Below, one piece after another: positions 35,245 through 43,958 of a DNA stretch of 64,000 nt. Source of the stretch: Streptomyces mirabilis (GTDB lineage Bacteria; Actinomycetota; Actinomycetes; Streptomycetales; Streptomycetaceae); the NCBI RefSeq assembly GCF_018310535.1, contig NZ_CP074102.1:4836001-4900000 (forward strand). The letters run 5' to 3'. The notes under the pieces are model-generated. The model saw only the letters and a list, made by a program, of their open reading frames with translations. It was not told the DNA's origin and did no database searches. How positions within the stretch are numbered: the stretch's first letter is position 1; each line of letters begins with the position of its first letter. Made by a program: the position numbers and the translations under genes.

Positions 35245-35535
35245 TCAATCGGAGGAAGCAGCCCGCCACTCCGCGGTAACGCACCCTTTTTCCATGTGCC
35301 ACCACTCCTTGACAACTCCGTGGTTCAGCAGCCGTTGCACCTTGGCGAGATCGGCGGTGGGCGGGACGTCCAGGGCGACCATGCGGAAGCGCTCGAACCC
35401 CTCGCCGTCGACGCCGAGTTCCCGAAACGCGTTGATCACGCTCTGCCGTGCGGCTCCCGAGCCGCCCTCACACAGCACGATGAGGCGAATGCTGCAGTTC
35501 CCCGAGCCACGAACCACGGCGTCGGCCCACCGCAC
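35245..35535 (-). pseudogene. C-terminal part of a DUF4265 protein
   Basis: The minus-strand frame encodes SGNCSIRLIVLCEGG, then FRMVALDVPPTADLAKVQRLL and EKGCVTAEW, the second half of DUF4265 domains. The N-terminal half is absent, and the apparent GTG start at 35535 is probably internal. A separate N-terminal fragment of the same family lies at 39270-39525. Confidence 0.55.
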
Positions 35536-35669
35536 GACTGTCTTCGTTGATCTCTGGGAACAGCGTTTGGCGACCGGTTCCGCAGCCAGTTGGTGATCAC
35601 CTGGCTCAGGGTCTCGATGAGGAACGACGGCACCGTCGTGTCCACGAACGTGGGACGGCCAGCCTCTCG

Positions 35670-36221
35670 TCAGAGCGGCTGGCCGTCGAAGGGGTCGCCG
35701 GAGCCGGGCTTGAACGTCGTGCCGAGGTCGTACTGCGCGATCCCGAAAGGTCGAAAATCGGCATCGGCAAGGACGCGGTAGAGGAACTCAGAGGTGGACA
35801 TGTCGTACCGGTCCCATGAGCCGCCGTCATCGGACCGCGCGAGGACGGGGCAATCGCCCGGCCGCTCGGCATCGATCAGCCAGCAGTACTCGTCGGCCCA
35901 TTCGGTGGAGCCCCACTGAACCAACCCCTTGCCGCCCGGCGCGTAGATCGCACAGGGATCGAGGGCGGAGACCTCTCCGAGCCTGCTGTCCTGGTCGACC
36001 GACAGGGAGACCCGCCACTGTGTCAGGAAGTCGAACACGACGCCCTCGTCGCGCCCCAGAAAGTAGACGGAATCACTGAAGACGCCGCCGCCGAACGCCT
36101 CGTAGAGCTCCTTGTAGTCCTCCGGCAGCGGAACCCCCAGCTCTCCCTCGATCGCCGCCCAGTCGACGGAGATCCCGAGCGGCTCCCACCCGGTCAGTTC
36201 GATCACTCGCTGAACCCACAT
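35670..36221 (-). CDS. SMI1/KNR4 (SUKH) family immunity-type protein
   Basis: 183 aa from ATG 36221, or 189 from GTG 36239; neither has a clear ribosome site. The SUKH signature is plain: VDWAAIEGELGVPLPEDYKELYEAFGGG near residues 19-46, then GLVQWGSTEWADEYCWL. SUKH proteins often neutralise polymorphic toxins delivered by contact-dependent systems. No toxin gene is adjacent, so this is an orphan immunity gene or a regulatory relative. It sits among IS remnants. Confidence 0.8.
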   Translation of the reverse strand: MWVQRVIELTGWEPLGISVDWAAIEGELGVPLPEDYKELYEAFGGGVFSDSVYFLGRDEGVVFDFLTQWRVSLSVDQDSRLGEVSALDPCAIYAPGGKGLVQWGSTEWADEYCWLIDAERPGDCPVLARSDDGGSWDRYDMSTSEFLYRVLADADFRPFGIAQYDLGTTFKPGSGDPFDGQPL

Positions 36222-36316
36222 ACAACAGTCTTTTAGCACCGGTCTTCGTTCCGATGTCCCTCAAGCCCCTCGTCCAACCCCCTCGTCGCTCACGTCGAGA
36301 TCGGCAGCCATCGCAC

Positions 36317-36472
36317 TCAGCCGACCTTGGCGGGTTCCTCAGCCCGGGCTCGAGTGCCGGCGAGGCGATAGGAGTCGGTGCCGGTCTCGATGATGGTGCC
36401 GTTGAAGGCGAGGCGGTCAACGATGGCCGCGCAGAGCCGAGGGTCGGTGAAGGTGCCGGGGTTCGTGACCAC
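36317..36472 (-). pseudogene. C-terminal remnant of an IstB-like (IS21) helper ATPase
   Basis: TFTDPRLCAAIVDRLAFNG and then IIETGTDSYRLAGTRAR before a stop is the characteristic end of IstB proteins. The AAA+ domain and IstA are missing. Confidence 0.75.
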
Positions 36473-36725
36473 CCTTTCAATCGAACGACATCGTCACCCT
36501 CCGCGACGGCTCCCCAAGATCTGTGCCAGAACCGAGAAACGACAGCGCCAGTGCACCCCGCCGTCGCAGAGCGGCCACTCGGGAAGTCGCGACGACACCC
36601 CAAGTAGCTCTGCGCAGTGCCTCGTGGCATCCGGCCACGGAGCCTCCGCAAAAACCCGTTGGCGGACCACGGCGACCGCTGCTACTTTTCCGGAGGCCGT
36701 GCGAGAGAACGAGGAGGTGGTACCC

Positions 36726-36779
36726 GTGAACGCAGTATCGACATGGGTGCTCCCCTCCGGGGTCACGGTCGGGCGATAG
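36726..36779 (+). CDS. Possible 17-codon leader ORF
   Basis: GGAGG at 36711-36716 precedes GTG 36726 and a 17-codon frame ending TAG (NAVSTWVLPSGVTVGR). An inverted repeat (GGGAGCGC/GCGCACTCCC) follows, before the hydrolase start at 36825. It could be a leader peptide or a decayed gene start. Confidence 0.25.
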   Translation: MNAVSTWVLPSGVTVGR

Positions 36780-36824
36780 GTCGTCCGGGAGCGCCGTTCA
36801 AGCGCACTCCCGAAAGGCACGACC

Positions 36825-37559
36825 ATGGACTTCACTTCCGAACAACGCCTCGACGACGGCGTCCTCGAACGCGAATTCACCCTCGGCGAGATCCCCGGCA
36901 TCCTGTGGACACCCGCATCGGCATCCGCACCGGCGCCGCTGCTCCTGCTCGGCCACCCTCCCCTCGGGCTGCGCAAGATGTACCCCCGACTGGCGGCCCG
37001 GGCCCGGCACTGCGCGGCGGAGGGCTTCGCCACGGCCACCATCGAGCTCCCCGGAAGCGGCGACCGGCCCCGTTGGCCCGCCGCCGAGCAGGCCCGCGCT
37101 GACCTGCGCCGGGCGATGGAGGCCGGCGAGCCGGTCAGCGACCAGATCGTCGACGCCCTCATCCTCCCGCTGGTCGACAAGGCGGTCCCGGAATGGCAGG
37201 CCGCCCTGGACGCCCTCCTTTCGCTGCCCGAGATCGGCGGTCCGGTCGGGTACTCGGGGGGAGTGATCTCCATCGGCATCCGGCTGGCGGTGGTCGAGCC
37301 TCGCATCTCGGCCGCCGTTCTGTTCGCCGGGAGTTTCGTGCCTCGCGCCATGTTCGATGAGGCCCGGCAGGTCACCATTCCGCTGCACGTCCTGCTGCAG
37401 TGGGACGACGAAGGGAACAACCGGCAGGCGGCCCTGGACCTGTTCGACGCCTTCAGCTCCAAGGAGAAGTCCCTGCACGCCCATCTCGGCGGGCACACCG
37501 GTGTCCCGCAGTTCGCGGGGGACGCCGCGGCCCAGTTCTTCACCCGACATCTGAAGTGA
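36825..37559 (+). CDS. Alpha/beta hydrolase, dienelactone-hydrolase-like
   Basis: 244 aa. AAAGG precedes ATG 36825. The fold is recognisable from LLLLGHPPLG (oxyanion strand), the nucleophile elbow GYSGG and a late histidine in LGGHTGVP, giving S/D/H with the aspartate in LLQWDDEG. Cytoplasmic, no signal peptide. Substrate unknown. It is a stand-alone gene followed by a terminator, flanked by IS debris. Confidence 0.82.
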   Translation: MDFTSEQRLDDGVLEREFTLGEIPGILWTPASASAPAPLLLLGHPPLGLRKMYPRLAARARHCAAEGFATATIELPGSGDRPRWPAAEQARADLRRAMEAGEPVSDQIVDALILPLVDKAVPEWQAALDALLSLPEIGGPVGYSGGVISIGIRLAVVEPRISAAVLFAGSFVPRAMFDEARQVTIPLHVLLQWDDEGNNRQAALDLFDAFSSKEKSLHAHLGGHTGVPQFAGDAAAQFFTRHLK

Positions 37560-37655
37560 GCCGGGCCGTCGGACCGGCAGCAGACGCTAGCTGACGTCGG
37601 CCGGCATGCCGCTCAGCGAGGACAGGTCCCGGCCTTCCGCAGCTCTCTGCACCGT

Positions 37656-37685
37656 GGGCCCCTGCTGAACTCCCGGCAGGGGCCC
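37656..37685 (+). terminator. Terminator after the hydrolase
   Basis: GGGCCCCTGC (37656-37665) pairs with GCAGGGGCCC (37676-37685), 10-base loop. Confidence 0.75.
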
Positions 37686-37966
37686 GTGCTGCCTGAAGTC
37701 ATGAACTGTTCGATTTCTGCAGAGCTTCGAGTGCTGCCCAAACTCGTCTACAGGTGCTGTCGGTTCCTCGGGCTCTGGCTCTGGCTCTCGTTGTGTGGAG
37801 GGCTCACCGACCGTGCTGAGGCGTGTGATGGGATGCCAGACCTCATCTCGCTGACGTACTGGGAGACCATGTTGATGTCGACGTACCCGTAGACGGATCC
37901 GGCTCGGTGGGAGTTCCTGGAAGGGTTTCCGGAGGGCTTCGGACTCGTTGAGGATTCGGCTCCGCT

Positions 37967-38180
37967 TCACGAGTAGAGCAGGACGCGCCTGCGGAGCAGA
38001 GCGAAGCTGGCCCGGCCGAACACCTGGCGCTTGAGCATCTTGATCCAGTTGACGTGTCGTTCGACGACGCCGGAGTCCCAGGGGAGGGTGAGTCCGGCGA
38101 CGACGGCGTCGAGGTCGCGTTCGAGGTGGGATGCGAAGGGGTGCAGGCTGGGCAGGGCATCGTCATGAGCTGGGCGATCC
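37967..38180 (-). pseudogene. C-terminal fragment of an ISL3 family transposase
   Basis: The minus strand encodes LDAVVAGLTLPWDSGVVERH, then NWIKMLKRQVFGRASFALLRRRVLL, the well-conserved end of ISL3 transposases including the catalytic-domain glutamate region. Upstream sequence no longer matches. Confidence 0.8.
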
Positions 38181-38196
38181 AGGCCGGTAGACGTTC

Positions 38197-38224
38197 TGCC
38201 TGCCTGCCTGCCTGCCTGCCTGCC
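38197..38224. repeat. TGCC tetranucleotide repeat
   Basis: Seven consecutive TGCC units next to the broken transposase end, followed by GGAC/GGGGAC-type simple repeats. Probably a site of slippage at the rearrangement junction. Confidence 0.85.
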
Positions 38225-38393
38225 GGACGGACGGTACGGGGACGGGGACGGGACCGGTTCGGCGCGCGGGCGCCAGCCGCTGCTCCGGATCCGCCTCAAA
38301 CATCCTGAGGTCGCGATTGTTTGGGCTGACTCCGTCAAGAAGAACCGCACCCCCGCCAGGGCCGCACTGCTCGGCCGCCGGGTGAGGCTCCGT

Positions 38394-39035
38394 TCAGGAG
38401 CAGTTCCACTGGCGTGCCAGGGCGACGGGCGCGAACCGCGAGCAGTCATCGGTGGCCGGATAACCGTCGGAGCCGACGAACCACCACCCGGTGCTGGGGG
38501 TGAACCGGAAGGACTGCAGGCCCGAGCCCTCGTCCTGGAGTTGGACCCGGTCGTCGCCTGTCGCGCCGGCACCAGCTTCGAAGCGGACGGCTGCGTATAG
38601 CGTGGTGCCGCAGCTGCCGTAGTAGAAGTTGCCGGGCTTCGGCTGGATGTGGCTGACCCTCTTGGCGTGCTCCCAGGTTTGGGTCACTGCAGACTTCACG
38701 TCGGCCTGGACCGCCAGGTTCTTACACGCGGCAGGGACGGCAGCGGCGGCGCTCGGCGTTGCCGTCGGCCGGGAGACGCCGGCCACCGCTTTGGCGGTGG
38801 GGACCGGAGAGGTGCTCGCCACCGCGGTCGGGCTGGCGGATGCCGTCACCGCCTGCGAGTCCGTCGGTGTGGGCGAGGCCGAGGACGTTGCGGATCCCGA
38901 CGCACTCCGGGCAGCCGTAGCCGCGGCGCTCGCACTCGCTGCCGGGCCGGAACCGTCGTTGCAGGCCGCCAGGCCCAAACAGGCTGCGAGTGCCAGTGCC
39001 GCGGTGGCCGCGACCCGTCCGTAGTCGAAGGTCAT
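38394..39035 (-). CDS. Ala/Ser/Thr-rich lipoprotein
   Basis: 213 aa; GGGGGAC before the ATG. Lipobox GLAAC (C25) is followed by a long Ser/Ala/Thr-rich linker of about 80 residues, then a compact domain with three cysteines (PAACKNLAVQADVKSAV, GNFYYGSCGTTLYAAVRFE, DDCSRFAPVALARQWNC). No family recognised. It lies inside the inverted repeat of the ISL3-like element, as passenger or later insertion. Confidence 0.78.
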   Translation of the reverse strand: MTFDYGRVAATAALALAACLGLAACNDGSGPAASASAAATAARSASGSATSSASPTPTDSQAVTASASPTAVASTSPVPTAKAVAGVSRPTATPSAAAAVPAACKNLAVQADVKSAVTQTWEHAKRVSHIQPKPGNFYYGSCGTTLYAAVRFEAGAGATGDDRVQLQDEGSGLQSFRFTPSTGWWFVGSDGYPATDDCSRFAPVALARQWNCS

Positions 39036-39269
39036 GAGTCCCCCACTCCCGACGCGATCTCTCGGGCTCCCGCTTTTCGCCGCAGACTATAGCCCCGGGC
39101 CTCGCCCACGGTTCGCCTCGGACGGCATGAGGATGTGCCTAACGTGCCTCAACGACCGAGACCATCGCTGAACTGCGCAGATGTCCGGCGACCACTAGAT
39201 AACGGCGGCTCCCGGCGCCATCAACAGCCTTGCGCTGCCCACGACGTCGTGTACGCAGCGTCACGCTCC

Positions 39270-39525
39270 ACACAACGAGAGCCAGAGCCCACTACTGCTC
39301 GACAAAGCCACACGTCCTCCTCGTCGGGCTCGACCTCCACGATGTCGCCGCAGGCGATTTCCTGAACGAACCAGGGGTGTTGTCGAGCCGTGCGGTGCCG
39401 TCGCCCTGGTCGACGGCCCACAGACTCTCCACCGACGCCGGGGGCCAGTCGTCTTCGATCTCAAGCCGGAAGTGCACCTTCACGTACGGGCCGCCGGCAT
39501 TCGTCGTGCCGCCCAGGATGCACAC
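39270..39525 (-). pseudogene. N-terminal part of a DUF4265 protein with a frameshift
   Basis: VKVHFRLEIEDDWPPASVESLW starts the DUF4265 pattern. After DNTP the match continues in another frame (WFVQEIACGDIVEVEPDEED), indicating a one-base loss near 39380. The sequence ends at the right inverted repeat of the ISL3-like element. Confidence 0.55.
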
Positions 39526-39610
39526 CCTCTATGTGCTGGCCGCGGGCGGGTGACTGGGCACTTCTCCTCAGAGGTGGGCTCGGGCTCGTCTGGGCTCGGG
39601 CTCGTCTGTT

Positions 39611-39735
39611 CCTCAGCCGACGACAGTCAGCCACGACGGCGGGTGCGCCGATCGACGAGGCGCGCGCGTGCCTCGTTGCACCCCACCGGCCTCAGCCGCG
39701 CTGTCGGGGTGTGTTCGTCGACCAGAGCAAGCCGT
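39611..39735. repeat. Dispersed repeat family, copy A
   Basis: Starts CCTCAGCCGACGACAGTCAG and ends GACCAGAGCAAGC; about 85-90 percent alike by eye to the copies at 45785 and 48761. It lacks the GTGGCACG-type upstream part of those copies. Confidence 0.8.
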
Positions 39736-39942
39736 GAGGACCGACCCGTGACCGTCGGCCTGGTCCTGGAGCGTCTGCACATCGGACTCGAACGCGTGTA
39801 GCGCCTTGTCCGTCCCCGTCAGCAGTGACTCAGGGAAGAGTTCAGACCAGAAGGCGTCGCTCGGGTCTCGCGCCCCGGAGGCGAGTTCCCTTGCCTCGTC
39901 GTCCACGCGGGCCCGCCAGCGTACAGATGGTCTGATGGTCAT
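39736..39942 (-). pseudogene. Fragment of an unrecognised protein abutting repeat copy A
   Basis: ATG 39942 opens TIRPSVRWRARVDDEAREL, then DAFWSELFPESLLTGTDKAL and DVQTLQDQADG, with good codon bias. The sensible part stops where repeat copy A begins. It may be the N-terminus of a small cytoplasmic protein truncated by the repeat. Confidence 0.35.
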
Positions 39943-40350
39943 GTCCTGGACTGTAAGCGCCAGTACTGACTCGTCCGTCTTCGTGCACGCTTTCCCACCG
40001 GGCTGGTTGGGTGTGGGTGTGTGTACGGGGGCGTTCACCTGCGTTCATGGGCGGCTCACCACCGGATTGGGATCGGCTTCCGGTCCCGGCTGAGCGACGG
40101 TGAACGAGGCTGAATGAGACGGAAAGTAAGAGGGGCGCGGCGGTCGTTGTCAGTACAGCCTCGTACTGGGCCGTATTCGGCTGTTTGACCAACGAAACGA
40201 GATGCCGTGCCGGGCGTCGCGAGCTTCAAAGATCTTCGACCTGTGATCATGGAGCGTTCATTAAAGGTGATCGACGAGGAGCTCCAGGTCGCGGGGGGCC
40301 GATGTGCCGCCGCCGCAGGGCGCTCGCGGTAACGCGCTGTAGGTGATGTG
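39943..40350. other. Intergenic stretch
   Basis: About 400 bp with no supported gene; it presumably contains the promoter of the DUF4239 gene. Confidence 0.4.
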
Positions 40351-41148
40351 GTGAACTGGTTGACCTCGCGGCCGGCGGTGGTGCTGGTTGTGGGCTGGCT
40401 CTTACTGGCCTTACTGGTCGCGGCCTTGGCGCGGGTCGGCGTCAGGGTGCTCGTACCGGTCGAGGAACGGGATCGGGTGCCGCAGATCGCCACACCCCTG
40501 ATGCCGACACTCGGCGCTGCCTTCGCGATCTTTGCGGCACTCACACTGGCCAGCGAGGCCGGCTACCTGCGCGCAGCCGAGGGATTGGTGAGCGACGAGG
40601 CGGCCGCGGCCTCCCGCCTGGCATGGGCGGCGACAAGTCCGCGAGTCCAGTCGGAGCCGATCCATGCGGCACTGCTGGACTACTTGCAGACCACTCGTGC
40701 CAGGGAGTGGGAGGCTGCAGCAGCGGCGTCCGGTGACGACCCCGCCACCGGACGCGCGATCGCACGGCTGGAGCGGAGTGTGCGCGCCGAGGCGGCCCGC
40801 TCCGAGGTGGGAACCCCGACAGGCACGGAGCTGGTGGTTTCCATGGACGGTGTCACCAGTAGTCGTCGCGCCCGCATTGCGGCCGCCTCGCGCGACGTTC
40901 CCGCGCTCTACGTCGTCACGCTTGTGGTCAGCGGACTGGCCTTGATCGTGAACTCCGGCGCACTGGTCTTCCGCAGCAGCCTGCGAACGTCACTGCTGAT
41001 CGTAGGTGTTGCGAGTGTGGTCGGGCTGAGCCTGGCGTTGCTCTTCGCACTCAGCGCGCCCTGGAGTGGACCGTTCATCGTCAGTGGGCGTCCACTCGAC
41101 GCCGTCATCGGGGACCTGAAGTCCGGCTTCTTCGACGGCGGGCCGTAG
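40351..41148 (+). CDS. DUF4239-type membrane protein
   Basis: 265 aa from GTG 40351 (AGGTG five bases upstream; GTG 40348 also possible). Two N-terminal helices, a long soluble helical middle (residues about 75-185, Ala/Arg/Glu-rich, with SDEAAAASRLAWAA) and two C-terminal helices with a WSGPFIVSGRPLD end. This topology and the last motif are those of DUF4239 (bestrophin-like) proteins, possibly ion channels. Function unproven. Single-gene unit. Confidence 0.72.
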   Translation: MNWLTSRPAVVLVVGWLLLALLVAALARVGVRVLVPVEERDRVPQIATPLMPTLGAAFAIFAALTLASEAGYLRAAEGLVSDEAAAASRLAWAATSPRVQSEPIHAALLDYLQTTRAREWEAAAAASGDDPATGRAIARLERSVRAEAARSEVGTPTGTELVVSMDGVTSSRRARIAAASRDVPALYVVTLVVSGLALIVNSGALVFRSSLRTSLLIVGVASVVGLSLALLFALSAPWSGPFIVSGRPLDAVIGDLKSGFFDGGP

Positions 41149-41257
41149 GGGACGGGCGCGATCAGTAGCCGACGACTGGGTCCAGGCCAGGAAAGCGGCG
41201 GGCGTCACGGCCGAGCTGCGCGGCATTTGACCTGCGGGAACGTCGAATGCTGCGCCT

Positions 41258-41301
41258 GGGAAACACCCCTCCGTGGTTCTCAGGTGTTTGCGGGGTTTCC
41301 C
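41258..41301 (-). terminator. Hairpin downstream of the minus-strand permease
   Basis: GGGAAAC (41258-41264) pairs with GTTTCCC (41295-41301); an inner AAACACC/GGTGTTT alternative also exists. Located 40 bp after the permease stop. Confidence 0.55.
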
Positions 41302-41340
41302 GGCCTGATGTGTGCTGAATCCGTTCCGGCCGGAAGTTGC

Positions 41341-42813
41341 TCACTCTGCGTCGGCGACGACGGAACCGACGCGTTCGGCCAGGCTCGGGTCGCGGCGGAC
41401 CAGGAGCGTTGCGTAGCCGATGGCGGCGAGCAGGGTGGCCAGTGCCGCGTAGGGAAACCAGTTGTACGGCGCGGGCTGTCCGGGCTTGGCCAGGTAGTAG
41501 AGCGGAACCAGGATGGCCAGGGCGCCGATCGCGGGCAGCACCAGGTGCCGGACCGTCCGGAACTCCTGCGGACGGTACCTGCGGTAGTACAGCGGCAGGG
41601 CGATGTTGGACGCGAGGTAGACCAGCAGGATCAGGATGGCGCCCAGGCTCGAGGACTCCGTGAAGAAGACCACGGGGTTCATCGAGCCGCCGTCGGACCC
41701 GAGGACATGGCCCAGGCCCCAGCCTCCGATGATCAGCAGTGCGGTGGCGGTGAAGGTGACGATTGCGTTGGTCGGTGTGCGGCGGGTGGGGTGCACGTAC
41801 CCGAAGAAGGACGGGAGCAGCCCCTCGCGGCCCGCGTTGAACACCAGGCGGGCCTGGGAGTTGATGCCCGCGATCAGTACGCCGAGGGTGGAGGTCAAGC
41901 CCCCGACGTAGGCGACGAACGCCAGCGCTCCGAGCGTGTCGTCGGCGACGGCGATGAAGGGAATACGGGCGTCGCCGAGCCTGGCCACGTCGTAGTCGAA
42001 GCCGGTCACCGTGGCGTAGGAGAAGAGGATGTAGCTCACGGTCATGATCGCGATGGAGAAGAACACGGCGCGGCCGACGTTGCGCCGCGGGTTCTCCGTC
42101 TCCTCGGCCAGCGCCGCCGAGTTCTCCCAGCCGACGAACAGGTACACCGCCAGCGGGAAGCCCGCTGCCAGGCCGCTGAGGCCGTGGCGGATGTGGCCGG
42201 GCAGGAACGGGTCGGCGGAGAGGTGGCCGCGGTGTTCGACGATCGCCGCGATCGAGACGACGACCAGCACCAGCATCTCCACGCCGAAGAAGTAGCCGGC
42301 CCACTTGGTGGAGACCACCACCCCGCGCAGCATCAGCACCACCGACAGTCCGGTCAGCAGTAGCGTCCAGATGATCCACGGCAGCTCGACGCCGGTGTAG
42401 TGGTGCAGGGTGATCTGTACGAACCCGCCCGAGATCGCGATGACGGAGGCCATCGCGATGATGTAGCCCAGCCCGGCGAGCAGGGCCGTGGTCACCGCGC
42501 TGACCGGCCCGAAGGTCTTGCCGACGAAGGTGATGAAGCTGCCCGCCGAGGGGTGCGCCCGGGAGAACTCGGCGAGCGTGTTGCCGAGCAGCGCGACCGC
42601 GATGCCCGCGGCGGTGATGGTCAGCGGGGACGCGATACCCGCAGTGGTGGTGAGGAAGGCGAAGCCGAAGAAGAAGCTCATGGCCGGGCCGACGTTGGCC
42701 ATCGTGGCGGCGGCGATGTCCGCCATGCCGAGAACGCCACCGCGCAGGCGCTGGGGCGTGCTGTCGGCGGGGCCCGACGTCGACGACGGGCCGACGGCTC
42801 CGGGGTCAGACAT
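41341..42813 (-). CDS. APC superfamily amino-acid permease
   Basis: 490 aa with about 12 helices; ATG 42813 follows AAGGA. APC features: GGVLGMADIAAATMANVGPAMS in the first helix, ENSAALAEETENPRRNVGRA after helix six. Uptake of amino acids or polyamines by proton symport is the family role. It lies directly downstream of the GntR gene on the same strand, so it is likely a regulated partner; a second permease is divergent at 43959. Confidence 0.85.
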   Translation of the reverse strand: MSDPGAVGPSSTSGPADSTPQRLRGGVLGMADIAAATMANVGPAMSFFFGFAFLTTTAGIASPLTITAAGIAVALLGNTLAEFSRAHPSAGSFITFVGKTFGPVSAVTTALLAGLGYIIAMASVIAISGGFVQITLHHYTGVELPWIIWTLLLTGLSVVLMLRGVVVSTKWAGYFFGVEMLVLVVVSIAAIVEHRGHLSADPFLPGHIRHGLSGLAAGFPLAVYLFVGWENSAALAEETENPRRNVGRAVFFSIAIMTVSYILFSYATVTGFDYDVARLGDARIPFIAVADDTLGALAFVAYVGGLTSTLGVLIAGINSQARLVFNAGREGLLPSFFGYVHPTRRTPTNAIVTFTATALLIIGGWGLGHVLGSDGGSMNPVVFFTESSSLGAILILLVYLASNIALPLYYRRYRPQEFRTVRHLVLPAIGALAILVPLYYLAKPGQPAPYNWFPYAALATLLAAIGYATLLVRRDPSLAERVGSVVADAE

Positions 42814-42887
42814 GGCGGCAGTTCCTTCCGCGGTGTGGCGGGGCGAGCGGCGCGCGTTGCCGGTACTCGGGTCGGCGCGACCGGGCG

Positions 42888-43622
42888 TCAGCTCGGGCGG
42901 ACATGCTGGTGTTGCTTCACAGCTCGCACGGCCGGGTCCATCGCGCCGCGGCCGAGCTCGGCAAGCAGTTCGGCGTGGCAGCGATTCTGTGCCCGTACCA
43001 CCGCGGGCGTCGGAGCGGGCAGCAGCAGGCACAGGCGACCGAGCAGGTCGCCCGCGAACTCGCGGATTCCGGGGCCGCCGAGCGCTTCCGCGAGGTCGAG
43101 ATGGAAGCGCGCCTCCAGTTCGAGCAGTCTTGCCGGGTCATCGGCCAGGTCCATCTCGTCGACGAGCGTCCGCAGCCCTTCGAGCCGGTCGACCGGGAGC
43201 TCGCCCGCACTGTGCGCCACCAGGCCGCATTCGAGCAGCAGGTGGAACGCGTTCAGTGAGGCCGCCTCGTCGGCGTCGTGCATCAGGGCGACGACCGTAT
43301 CCCAGCCCGGCGCGACGAAGGTGCCGCCCGCCCGGCCTCGTCGGCGGTCGAGCAAGCCGTCCTGGCACATCCCCTCCAGCGCGCGGCGCACGGTGATCTC
43401 ACTGATCCCCAGCTCCTCGGCGAGGACGCCGGCGTCCGGCAGCCGGTCGCCCGGTGACACGGACTTCAGCCGCACCTGCAGGGCGATCCGTGATCGGACG
43501 AGTTCGGAACCGGTCTGGCCCCTGCCGGACAGGAGAGGGGCGTTCCGCATCCCGGCGACCGGCGCCGGCCGTGCCTGGCCCGGCTGGTCGTAGGGCCCGA
43601 ACTTGCCCGCTGCATTCACCAC
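42888..43622 (-). CDS. GntR family regulator with an FCD domain
   Basis: 244 aa from GTG 43622; a second GTG follows immediately. A winged helix (SPGDRLPDAGVLAEELGISE, then TVRRALEGMCQDGLL) near residues 53-100, then an all-helical FCD effector domain with histidines in ARFHLDLAEALG and NRCHAELL positions that usually bind a metal. FCD-GntR proteins sense carboxylates or amino acids. It is flanked by two amino-acid permeases; AGGGTGA precedes the start. Confidence 0.85.
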   Translation of the reverse strand: MVNAAGKFGPYDQPGQARPAPVAGMRNAPLLSGRGQTGSELVRSRIALQVRLKSVSPGDRLPDAGVLAEELGISEITVRRALEGMCQDGLLDRRRGRAGGTFVAPGWDTVVALMHDADEAASLNAFHLLLECGLVAHSAGELPVDRLEGLRTLVDEMDLADDPARLLELEARFHLDLAEALGGPGIREFAGDLLGRLCLLLPAPTPAVVRAQNRCHAELLAELGRGAMDPAVRAVKQHQHVRPS

Positions 43623-43810
43623 GACGTCACCCTAACGGCCTGCTGAGCGGGGTCATGGCGGGCGGTGGCGCCGTGCGCAGCGGAGGTTCTCGCGACCACG
43701 CCGCGGTGTGTTGTGCATGAGGGCTCCCACGGGGGCCGGAACACAGGGGACGACGCGACAGCCACCACAGATGGGGCGGCTCCGCGCTGCACGAAAAATA
43801 GAGCAAGGTG

Positions 43811-43831
43811 AACACTTATACAAGTCTTGTT
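43811..43831. promoter_or_regulatory. Candidate GntR operator between gntR and the divergent permease
   Basis: ACTTATACAAGT (43814-43825) is a perfect short palindrome (ACTT-ATAC-AAGT) inside AACA...TGTT arms, in an AT-rich stretch. It resembles FadR-type GntR sites in having TNGTNNNACNA-like symmetry. Assignment is by position. Confidence 0.4.
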
Positions 43832-43958
43832 CTTTTCGATCGTCATGAACTAATTTCCCGGTCACGACGCTCGTCCCCCTTCGGCGAAGCTGCGCGGTCA
43901 CCCCCGCCCCGGCTCGCCGACGCATGTCCTCTTCCGCACCCCCTCCCTGGATGTCGAG

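Larger units (their letters stand above)
37777..39289. mobile_element. Decayed ISL3-like element with a 24-bp terminal inverted repeat
   Basis: A 24-bp sequence starting GGCTCTGGCTCTCG at 37777-37800 is found as its exact complement at 39266-39289. Between them lie an ISL3 transposase C-terminus near the left end and a lipoprotein gene. ISL3 elements are about this length and often begin GGCTCT. No matching 8-bp target duplication is visible, and the transposase N-terminus is missing, so the element is dead or rearranged. Boundaries are inferred from the repeat. Confidence 0.55.

Noticed and set aside
37769..39297. Target-site duplication around the ISL3-like inverted repeats
   Set aside because: The 8 bp outside the left and right repeats do not match.
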